Assembly (NCBI GenBank): GCA_020137815.1
Contig: CM035354.1
Location: forward strand, 4,668,796 to 4,732,795
Source of the DNA: Hormiphora californensis
Taxonomy: Eukaryota > Ctenophora > Tentaculata > Cydippida > Pleurobrachiidae
Direction: 5' to 3'
Length of the DNA: 64,000 bases
Positions 42,414 through 51,240 of the stretch are shown piece after piece. Every line of letters starts with the position of its first letter. The stretch's first letter is position 1. The position numbers and the translations under genes are program-made. The notes beneath the pieces were generated by a model. It made no database searches. It was not told where the DNA came from and worked only from the letters and a program-made list of their open reading frames with translations.

Positions 42414-43520
42414 ATGTTGCTGGCTCGGTCGTTGCGCCTGACCACCAACTACCATTTCATAAGATGCCTCCAAACACCTTCCTCCGAACTTCTTATTGAT
42501 ACTGCCGCTATATCTGATACTACCGCTATATCCGATACTGCCACTGTAGTGGGTTCCATAACCGATAGTGCTGCAGTCAGCACTCTGTCCGGGACCTCAC
42601 CCCTTGGGGCTGTAGCTGAGATGTCAGGTGATGTGATAGCAGGTGTGACGACCCTCCCAACTGGAGGCGCTCTAAACATTGTCAATCACTACCAACACCT
42701 GTTGGACATGGTCCAGACTACAACTGGGCTGCCCTGGTGGGCGGTACTCTTGGGGACTGGGGTCGCTCTCAGGACCAGTCTGTTACCGATTAAAGTCAGG
42801 GGTTTAAAGCAGTTCGTGAAGTGGGAACCATTCATCTCCAGACGTAATGAGATAGGGAAGGAGATAATTACGGCTGAGGATAAGGGTGATCAAGCGATGG
42901 CAATGGTTAAATGGAAGAAGCTGGAGTTGCTCGAAAAACAAAATAAGATGGCCTGGAAGGATAATCCTTTGACTTGGTGCGTGCCTAACGTCGCTGTTAT
43001 AATATTAAATTTCACCGCGATTGGAGGTCTCGCTGTGATGCCATACCAGCCCTTCCTGGACTGCTCACTTCTCTGGCTTCCCAACCTGACTGTCCCAGAT
43101 CCAACATTCATCCTTCCCATTATGAACACTGCTTTGATTGGTTATAAATATATAAATATACATGTAGTTATGAAAATTGGTGTACACTTGAGGTACACCA
43201 AGGGAGCAGCCCGGAACCCCAAAGTGAAATGTGGTCTTGTCATGGTAACTGCAGTAATCCAGGCTCTCTTTCCCTCCGGTCTGGTATTCTACTGGTTTGC
43301 ATCTAATTTGGCTGAAGCCCTAATCATCGTGCCATTGTTGAGTAACGATGGATTCAGGAGAGCGGTGGGCCTGCCCACTATTATAGAGGAACGAGCTAAG
43401 ATGATGAAGAGCAGGCCTAATCTAAATGATCAAGCGAAGAAGGGGCTTAAGACGAGGAAGAAATTGGTGACGCGGCCACCCCCCCTACACAGGGGATCTC
43501 ATCACCAAAGGAAGAAATGA
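42414..43520 (+). CDS. OXA1L: OXA1L-like insertase, copy 2
   Basis: 368-residue intact paralogue. Residues 1-122 are nearly identical to copies 1 and 3, as is the block LAVMPYQPFLDCSLLWLPNL through ILPIMNTALIGYK. Between them, about 84 residues differ at many positions (SLLPIKVRGLKQFVKWEPF), and a second variable block (about 20 residues) follows GYK. The C-terminus is basic with a Pro/His-rich end rather than the acidic coiled tail of copy 3. Upstream flank is shared with copy 1. Confidence 0.85.
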   Translation: MLLARSLRLTTNYHFIRCLQTPSSELLIDTAAISDTTAISDTATVVGSITDSAAVSTLSGTSPLGAVAEMSGDVIAGVTTLPTGGALNIVNHYQHLLDMVQTTTGLPWWAVLLGTGVALRTSLLPIKVRGLKQFVKWEPFISRRNEIGKEIITAEDKGDQAMAMVKWKKLELLEKQNKMAWKDNPLTWCVPNVAVIILNFTAIGGLAVMPYQPFLDCSLLWLPNLTVPDPTFILPIMNTALIGYKYINIHVVMKIGVHLRYTKGAARNPKVKCGLVMVTAVIQALFPSGLVFYWFASNLAEALIIVPLLSNDGFRRAVGLPTIIEERAKMMKSRPNLNDQAKKGLKTRKKLVTRPPPLHRGSHHQRKK

Positions 43521-43528
43521 TAGTTTTG

Positions 43529-43659
43529 TCAAAAAAAGTCAAGTGGTGGGTCTCTCGCAATCACTGCGTAAGCCGGCGGTGCTTATCTCCGATTCAAGCT
43601 CTAAGCCACTCCGTACCGTGGTACTAAACTAACAGTATGGGGGCCAGCCCTACGTGCAG
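43529..43659 (-). mobile_element. 131-bp SINE-like insertion, copy in unit 2
   Basis: Second copy of the insertion described downstream of OXA1L copy 1, at the homologous site, so it was copied with the unit. The flanking TTTTG duplication is intact on the left. Confidence 0.5.
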
Positions 43660-43789
43660 TTTTTATTAGATCTAATTTATTGCTTTTTTATGGAACGTTT
43701 TACTTTGAACATTTTGTTTTCTTCTGATTGTTAATACCTCTAACTCTCTTACCCCTAAATTCACTCCGTCGCCCCCCCCCCCCCTTATA

Positions 43790-44421
43790 CAGGGTGTTCA
43801 TATGGGATCTTTACAAGCGTTGGGCTTCACCCAGAAAATATTTGACTAGATTAGGTCATGAAACTTCATACTTGGACTATTCTATACCCTCATTCAAGGT
43901 TCCTGGGGTTTTTGGAGCTCTAGCACCCCCGGAAGTGTGTTTTTGGCATCAAAACTACCAGAAGGAATTTTTTGCTGGTGCTGAGACTTTGCTAAAAAAT
44001 TTTTAGGTATTTTCTATATTAATTCCAAAGTTTCATGATGATTGGATGTGTGGTTCAGTCACCAAGTTCCAAATAAACTGGCTGGAAAGGCCCAAAAACA
44101 GCAAAAATCGATATTTTAGAGTTTTTTAGACACTTTTTTCGAAATTTCTACTTCATAAACCACATCTAATCATCACGAAACTTTGGAAATGACATAGAAA
44201 ATACCCAAAAAACATTCTAGCAAAGTCTCAGCGCCAGCAAAAATTCCTTCTGGTAGTTTTGATGCCAAAAACAGACTTCCGGGGGTGCTAGAGCTCCAAA
44301 ACCCCCAGGAACCTTGCATGAGGGTATAGAATAGTCCAAGTATGAAGTTTCATGACCTAATCTTGTCAACTTTTTTCTGGGTGAAGCCCAACGCTTGTAA
44401 AGATCCCATAAGAACACCCTG
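43790..44421. mobile_element. Foldback element, copy 2 (uninterrupted)
   Basis: 632-bp inverted repeat with ends CAGGGTGTTCATATGGGATC and GATCCCATAAGAACACCCTG; arms are about 230-300 bp around an AT-rich centre near 44105. Flanked by TATA on both sides. Absent from the equivalent place after OXA1L copy 3. ORFs in it are shadows. Confidence 0.85.
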
Positions 44422-44462
44422 TATACATCTAATTCTCCTATAATACCCCTAACTTCACTCCG

Positions 44463-44565
44463 GCTCCTGACCCGGACCCGAGCGGTGGATAACCAGGCTG
44501 TCAGGGAGGGGATTCCTACTTGGAAGCAGAAGAGAGATGATGTTTATAAACTTACTGAAGCTTAG
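44463..44565 (+). pseudogene. NIT2 C-terminal fragment, copy 3
   Basis: Shorter remnant of the same NIT2 end. Compared with copy 2 it has an internal deletion of about 155 bp that joins two CCAGG repeats (GATAACCAGG directly to CCAGGCTGTCAGG), a microhomology-type deletion. Confidence 0.85.
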
Positions 44566-44734
44566 TTGGGTTTTTGTCCATGTCTTTTACTGTGAGTGTT
44601 TTTTGTGTAAAATTTGTTATTCAGTTCTTTTCTTTTTAAAGTTGTCTCCTCTTTAACTGCCTTGTTATTGATATTTTAACCCCTGCCTGTATCTTCAACA
44701 CTTCCATCTGTAACTCCTCAATTTCCACTTCTAG

Positions 44735-45976
44735 ATGTTGCTGGCTCGGTCGTTGCGCCTGACCACCAACTACCATTTCATAAGATGCCTCCAAACACCT
44801 TCCTCCGAACTTCTTATTGATACTGCCGCTATATCTGATACTACCGCTATATCCGATACTGCCACTGTAGTGGGTTCCATAACCGATAGTGCTGCAGTCA
44901 GCACTCTGTCCGGGACCTCACCCCTTGGGGCTGTAGCTGAGATGTCAGGTGATGTGATAGCAGGTGTGACGACTCTCCCAACTGGAGGCGCTCTAAACAT
45001 TGTCAATCACTACCAACACCTGTTGGACATGGTCCAGACTACAACTGGGCTGCCCTGGTGGGCGGTACTCTTGGGGACTGGGGTCGCTCTCAGGACCAGC
45101 CTGATAGCGTTTAATGTCGGGTATGATAAGCAGTACATGAAGTGGGTTCCACACATCCCCAGACAGAGTGAGATATCTGAGGAGATGATGAAGGCTAAGG
45201 CTAAGGGTGATCAAGTGATGGTAATGGTTAAATACAAGGAGCTGCAATTCTTCAAGAAACAAAATAAGATGACCTGGAAGTATAGTCCTATGAAGTGGCT
45301 TGTGCCTAACGTCGCTGTTCTAACGTTAAATTTCGCCGCAGTTCGAGGTCTCGCTGTCATGCCATACCAGCCCTTCCTGGACTGCTCACTTCTCTGGCTT
45401 CCCAACCTGACTGTCCCAGATCCAACATTCATCCTTCCCATTATGAACAGTGCTTTGGTTGGTTACAATATCAAATCTGGTGTGGATTCAGGTAACTCCC
45501 AGGCAGCAGGGTTGTTTGGGAACCCCTACGTGTTAGGTGGTCTTGTCATGGTAACTGCAGTAACCCAGGCTCTCTTTCCCTCCGGTCTGGTGGTCTACTG
45601 GTTTGCATCTAATTTTGCTGGTGCTCTAATCGTCATGCCATTGTTGAGGAACGATGGGTTCAGGAGAGCGGTGGGCCTGCCCACTATAGAGGAACGAGCT
45701 GAGATGATGAAGAACATGCCTAATCTAAATGATCAAGCGAAGAAGGCGAGTGAGGCTTATGTAAAGACGAGGGAGATGGGGCACGAGATGGAGCAGGAGA
45801 GAAGGGAGGAGAGGTTGAGGGAAATGGAGGAGATGGAGGAGAGGGAAAAGAGAATGAGAGAGATGAGGGAGGAATTGAGACAGCAACAGGAAGAGTTGCT
45901 TATATACAAGGAGAAACTGAAAGAGAGTATTGAAAAAGAGGAAGAAAAATTACAGACTGTTATTGAGAAGAAATGA
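44735..45976 (+). CDS. OXA1L: OXA1L-like insertase, copy 3, with charged coiled-coil tail
   Basis: 413 residues, the longest copy and probably closest to the ancestral form. The shared blocks are as in copies 1 and 2; the variable blocks are again unique (SLIAFNVGYDKQYMKWVPH). The C-terminal about 85 residues form a highly charged Glu/Arg coiled coil (EERLREMEEMEEREKRMREM). OXA1-family insertases carry a C-terminal matrix-exposed helix that binds mitoribosomes, so this tail could serve that role; copies 1 and 2 lack it. The downstream flank lacks both the 131-bp insertion and the foldback found after the other copies. Confidence 0.85.
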   Translation: MLLARSLRLTTNYHFIRCLQTPSSELLIDTAAISDTTAISDTATVVGSITDSAAVSTLSGTSPLGAVAEMSGDVIAGVTTLPTGGALNIVNHYQHLLDMVQTTTGLPWWAVLLGTGVALRTSLIAFNVGYDKQYMKWVPHIPRQSEISEEMMKAKAKGDQVMVMVKYKELQFFKKQNKMTWKYSPMKWLVPNVAVLTLNFAAVRGLAVMPYQPFLDCSLLWLPNLTVPDPTFILPIMNSALVGYNIKSGVDSGNSQAAGLFGNPYVLGGLVMVTAVTQALFPSGLVVYWFASNFAGALIVMPLLRNDGFRRAVGLPTIEERAEMMKNMPNLNDQAKKASEAYVKTREMGHEMEQERREERLREMEEMEEREKRMREMREELRQQQEELLIYKEKLKESIEKEEEKLQTVIEKK

Positions 45977-46168
45977 TAGTTTTGTATTAGATCTAATTTA
46001 TTGCTTTTTTATGGAACGTTTTACTTTGAACATTGTTTTGTTATCTTCAGATTGTTAATACTTCTAACTCTCCTACCCCTAAATTCACTCCGTCGCCCCC
46101 CCCCCCTTTATTTACCTCTAACTCTCCTACAATACCCCTAACTTCACTTCGCCCCCAGTTTTAACTGT

Positions 46169-48875
46169 ATGGCACTAATAACTGAAGGATTAGCGAGGAT
46201 ATTTCTGTTTGAAGCATCAATATTCTTTGACAAGTTCACAAAACCGCGGTGTACATCATTCAGCGATTTCTATAGTTTTCGGAAAATCTGGACTGATTCC
46301 ATACTAGGTAGGTCTTAGAATAACCATATTTTATCAAACAACTCCTTTACCATCCTCTAATTTTCAGGTGATCTAATAGAGTTCAAGGATAGCAATGTAG
46401 CTAAAGATGTACATATCCATGTCTGGCTATGTAAGGGACTAGTAGCACTGGAAGATGTACAATCCCTCGTGTTGGAAGATATGTTTCGATTCTTGGACAG
46501 ACATACCATATATGGTAGTGTGTGCTATAGGCTGGAGAAGCAGATAAAAGATCAGATTACACATATTGTAAGTCAAGAAAAATTGAGTCGAATGAATATA
46601 GTACGATGGTGATGTGCCAGCCACCTCGAGTAGTGAAAATGAAAAAAAAATGACCTAACCGTTGTTGACAGTCGTGTGTATAATACTGATATTTTTCAGA
46701 AAGATACAGAACTGAGAACTAGCAGAATAAGAGATGTCGATCTGGAAAAGCTGGTTAACATCATGCAGGAGTTCATAGTTTCATTGAAACTTAATGTCCC
46801 TCAATACATCCAGGTATAATTAAGGGTACACCTCGGCAAAATTTTTGTCGAGTGCCCGCTTAGCTCTCCATATGGGGTTGTAGGGCATACCAAGCCGACC
46901 TCAAATATGCAATTTTAGCCCTTAACTCGAATTCATATTTTTGCTACAGCCCCTCAAAGTTTGACCCTAAAAACCGGTTTTTAAGGTCCCTAAATTTTAT
47001 TTTTAGGGCTAGAAAGCTGAAAATTTAGGGATTCATAGAGGATACCAAGGTGTATAGCTCAAACAGAAATTTTTTGAAATGGAGCTCAAATTTTTGTCTG
47101 AGACTATTTTACTTTTTTTGACTTTGAGGCCATATTCGGACATGTTCCTATGGACCGTTAAGGCTAAAAATTGGATATTTGGTGCTCCTAACAATTGTCA
47201 AAGTAGCCACAAATTTTCAGGAGGTCCGAATTTGAAATGTGGCCTACAGGTTTCTTTTTGTAAAGCACATATTTTAGAAAAACTTAAAATGGCTATATCT
47301 CAAAAACGGTAGGTCCTAGCGATCTAATTTCGTGCTAAATCGATTCAGCGGGTCCGATTTTGGGGGGGTCGTCTCTTAGACATTTTGCTCTAAGTCTAAC
47401 CGTTTTTTCAGAAATCGTATTTTAAGGTTTGTACATGTTTAGCAGAAATGCTTCTAGCTAGAGCTAATCTTACCTATTTCTGCTAAACATGTTCAAATCT
47501 TTAAATACGATTTCTGAAAAAAAGGTTAGACTTAGAGCAAAATGTCTAAGAGACGACCCCCCCAAAATCGGACCCGCTGAATCGATTTAGCACGAAATTA
47601 GATCGCTAGGACCTACCGTTTTTGAGATATAGCCATTTTAAGTTTTTCTAAAATATGTGCTTTACAAAAAGAAACCTGTAGGCCACATTTCAAATTCGGA
47701 CCTCCTGAAAATTTGTGGCTACTTTGACAATTGTTAGGAGCACCAAATATCCAATTTTTAGCCTTAACGGTCCATAGGAACATGTCCAAATATGGCCTCA
47801 AAGTCAAAAAAAGTAAAATAGTCTCAGACAAAAAATTGAGCTCCATTTCAAAAAATTTCTGTTTGAGCTATACACCTTGGTATCCTCTATGAATCCCTAA
47901 ATTTTCAGCTTTCTAGCCCTAAAAATAAAATTTAGGGACCTTAAAAACCGGTTTTTAGGGTCAAACTTTGAGGGGCTGTAGCAAAAATATGAATTCGAGT
48001 TAAGGGCTAAAATTGCATATTTGAGGTCGGCTTGGTATGCCCTACAACCCCATATGGAGAGCTAAGCGGGCACTCGACAAAAATTTTGCCGAGGTGTACC
48101 CTTAATAGTTCTAGTTTATCTTTAGAGTTTTAGTTTTTTTTATCCAGCATACTGAAATAAGAGATATATTTTGTAAGGTTTCTAATTTGAAGGGATTTAT
48201 CAATTTCACTAGCCCCATTTCAGAATCTAAGGAAAGAGGCCAAAAGAAGGATGTTTCATTATGAGGATAATCTATCTACCCAGAACGGGAAGCGCAAAAA
48301 ACTTGACTCCCCATGCTCCTCTACCATGTCACTTATTTCTCCACCGAAAAGTGCTAAAAAGAAGGTAGTAGATCGAGAATTTCACAAGCTCACAACATAA
48401 CATTTTATTACAAAAATACATCACTAATAACATCCTAGATTACAAGAAGGGTATTGGACTCGTCTAGTGAGGATGAAGCCCCTCCCTCCCCATCTCCCTC
48501 TGAAGCCCCATCTACTACTCCCTCTGAAGGAGGGACTCAAGAGGAGGAGGAGGTGATACCAGCACCATCGTTAACAGTGTCTGAAGAAGAAGAGATTGTA
48601 CCTACACCAGTAATTAAGAAGAAGAAGAAGGGTGTTACAATGCATAGACGATTACATAACCCGGATCTTACAGTTTATGTGAGTGTTTTAGTGTGGTATT
48701 AGTGTAGTATTAGTGTAGTACAAAGCTGATGTGGAACATCATCAATCATGTGATGTTTTGGAATTGAAGATAATCCCGATTTCTCTATTTTCAGGATGCA
48801 ACACCCTCACCACAGTCCTCAATGAATAGGAGTGTCCGGAAATCGCCCCGAATTGTTCTGAAGGTGAAACGGTAG
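46169..48875 (+). CDS. Unidentified six-exon gene, helical N-terminus and charged C-terminus
   Basis: Exons 46169-46307, 46368-46567, 46700-46813, 48224-48364, 48439-48678 and 48795-48875, with consistent phases, give 304 residues. The N-terminal about 150 residues look like a compact helical domain (starts MALITEGLARIFLFEASIFF). The C-terminal half is low-complexity: Ser/Pro/Glu runs, KKKKK, and a basic end with SVRKSPRIVLKVKR. This composition suggests a nuclear protein. I did not recognise a family. Intron 3 contains a 1.28-kb palindrome. Confidence 0.75.
46824..48101. mobile_element. 1278-bp near-perfect palindrome with TTAA duplication
   Basis: Arms of about 615 bp, almost identical, centred near 47463. 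Ends GGGTACACCTCGGC and GCCGAGGTGTACCC, directly flanked by TTAA on both sides (46820-46823 and 48102-48105), the target used by piggyBac-type transposases. No transposase. It fills intron 3 of the unidentified gene. ORFs on both arms are mirror shadows. Confidence 0.9.
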
Positions 48876-49200
48876 TTGCGCTGCTGGTGGCGAGATTTGA
48901 AGTTTCAATGGTGTGCGAATATTCAGGGGAATGAAAAACCAAGACTGTAGTAACGCGCGCAGCAGCAAAAGTGGAAAAGTACACTTTTCAGCATTTCAGA
49001 AAGTCACCCCCGCTGACTTTCAACGCGTGTGTGTAAAACCAAACTTATTATTATGTGAATTTATCTTATCTGGCCGTATTTCAGTATTTCTCATCGTATC
49101 CGAATGTATAACACTTGAGTCAAGCTTTTTTTGCCCACCCCAAACTCCTCTCTCCAACCCCCTCCACTACTTATAACACCTCGAATTGATTTGTAGCTCA

Positions 49201-49839
49201 ATGGATTCACGGAAAACGAGATCAATCCTGGAACGACCACTAAGCAGGGGTAAATCAGATGTCAGTTTGAACGCATTTGCATTCCTATTCTCGGAGTATG
49301 TCCAATACAGCACCAAACGAGTTATGACCATCCCAGATCTTCAGGCAAAACTTGCTAAGCTGGGTAATGATGTGGGATTCCACCTTGTTGAGATCATCAG
49401 TTACAGAGAGAAAAAGTAAGTACCTATTTCCGGTTTTAAATATCTGATCATATCCCTTCTTTTCGAATTATTCAGTTAACCCTCTTCCCCCTTCAGTCAG
49501 AAGCGAGAGAACAAGTTAATAAACACGTTGTTGTTCATCAAGGGTACTGTCTGGAAGAGTCTGTTCGGTAAAGAGGCAGACAAACTAGAGAGGGCTGATG
49601 ACGATGAGAGAACCTACCTCATCATAGAGAACGAACCTCTAGTCAACAAGTTCATCTCCATCCCCAAAGATAAGAGTGCTCTAAACTGTGCTGCATTCAT
49701 GGGCGGGATAGTAGAGACGATTCTGAATCACAGTGGGTTCCCATGTAAGGTTACTGCTCATTGGCACAAAGGCAGTACCTTGCTGATCAAGTTTGATGAT
49801 TCAGTGATGCAGAGGGAAAACGCTATCAAGAATATGTAG
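49201..49839 (+). CDS. TRAPPC5: TRAPP complex subunit 5
   Basis: Bet3-family core subunit (yeast Trs31) of the TRAPP II/III Rab exchange complexes at the ER-Golgi interface. Two exons, 49201-49415 and 49497-49839, phase 2 junction, 185 residues (human 188). Diagnostic segments are LERPLSRGKSDVSLNAFAFL, WKSLFGKEADKLERADDDER, and LNCAAFMGGIVETILNHSGF followed by VTAHWHKG. It starts about 325 bp after the upstream gene's stop on the same strand. Confidence 0.95.
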
Positions 49840-51023
49840 AGACTTGAAAAACTTGCTTTTCTCTTTGTTAGAGATTCGAAACTATTGTTTTGAAATAGAA
49901 AAACAAGGGACTTAGTGATGACAAATATGGCAATAAGTTAGTCACTGCGCTGGCAAGCGCAAAGGTGACCATCCCCTCCCCCCAGCCGCGCGTGCCAGAG
50001 TGCAGTAATAACTTTTTTCAGTTTTTAGCCAAAAATGGCATTTTGCGACGCCCATAGCGAGGCCCCCACTGCACCGATCGGTCTGAAATTTGGTATACAG
50101 TGTCACATAGTCTAGATCTACTGTAGTTTAAAAGGGCAAGTCTCTATCTCTTTTAGTTTTAGAGATATGGCATCGTGAAAAAAGCAATAAATGTCCCGGG
50201 TCTATCTATCTATCTATCTATGTATCTATCTATGTATCTATCTATCTATGGATAGACGCTGTTTTTACCAAATTTATAATCATTTTTGAGAGAAAACGAC
50301 ATAAGATAGACACTTCTCGTTTGTTGCATTCGAAAGATAATCGTTCAAATTGTGTAGACGAATAGTTTTCATGTTCTAGGTCCAACCAGAACGTCTTAAC
50401 AAACTGTCATAAAGATACGAGTTTTTTCAAATCAACCAAATTTCTTTGAGCTCAATTTACACCCTGAAGACGGCTTCTGATTGAAAAACGGAGACCACAC
50501 TTACGAAAGATAATCGTCTATACTTTCAGAAACTATATGGCGAATTTGTGAAACTCTATTTCTAAGGGTCTCAAATCGCGTCTGAAGTGTTAAGACTGTA
50601 TGAAAATAGATATGACGATAGTACGTTTTTCGCCATAGCGACCTCAAATCTTATCCAATCGATCTCAAACTTGGTCAGCATCTTTATCTAGATGAGTCTG
50701 ATAATAATACATCCCTATCATGACGTTATAACGTCGTGACGTCACGCTATGACGTCATAATGACGTCAAAATTGAAATTTTCGTATTTTAGCGATTCCTG
50801 GCGGTCTTTACACGTCCAGACATGTCTTACATCGTATTTCACATCAGAAAATACCAAAAATATACCCCAATTATGCCAAAAACTAACAGAAATTAGTTGG
50901 CTGGAAAGGTGACCATTTTGTTGTCAAACTGACACCTTTGCCCGGCCCGGGTTACGGATATCATCGATGGGGTAAATAAGGGGTAAATCAGGGAGTTTGA
51001 GAAGAGAGAAAGAGAGAGATAGG

Positions 51024-51104
<81 letters not shown>

Positions 51105-51224
51105 TGAAAGAGATACATAGAGAGAGATAGAAATCAGAGAGGGAAAGATAATGATGAAACCCGGAGAGGGCAAAGGTGTCAGTTTGACAACAAAATGGTC
51201 ACCTTTCCAGCCAACTAATTTCTG
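49840..51224. other. Intergenic region with repeats, no gene
   Basis: Contains a short TATC/CTAT tract (50201-50251), a cluster of TGACGTCA-like CRE palindromes (50720-50768), a GA microsatellite (51003-51115) and a foldback element (listed separately). AT-rich unassigned sequence otherwise. TRAPPC5 and the sulfotransferase converge here. Confidence 0.6.
50720..50768. promoter_or_regulatory. Cluster of CRE/ATF-like palindromes
   Basis: Five ACGT cores within 49 bp, including GTGACGTCACG and two TGACGTCA-type sites. It may bind CREB/ATF-type bZIP factors or simply be a repeat; it lies between two converging 3' ends, which argues against a promoter. Confidence 0.3.
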
Positions 51225-51240
51225 TTAGTTTTTGGCATAA
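50871..51240. mobile_element. Foldback element forming the sulfotransferase 3' end
   Basis: Perfect 73-bp inverted repeats, 50871-50943 and 51168-51240, starting TTATGCCAAAAACTAACAG, around a GA-rich spacer. The right arm includes the last codons (YAKN) and TAA stop of the sulfotransferase gene. Confidence 0.85.

Noticed and set aside
43728-44417. ORFs starting MLIPLTLLPL and MFLWDLYKRW
   Set aside because: They lie in the foldback arms on both strands and are reverse complements of one another.
46169-46813. HORMA-domain or SNAPC1 assignment for the unidentified gene
   Set aside because: A faint resemblance of the first 45 residues to SNAPC1 (FDKF then SFSDFY) does not continue, and no HORMA signature is present, so I left it unnamed.
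47079-47846. Two nearly identical 77-codon ORFs on opposite strands
   Set aside because: Mirror images within the arms of the 1.28-kb palindrome, no family features.
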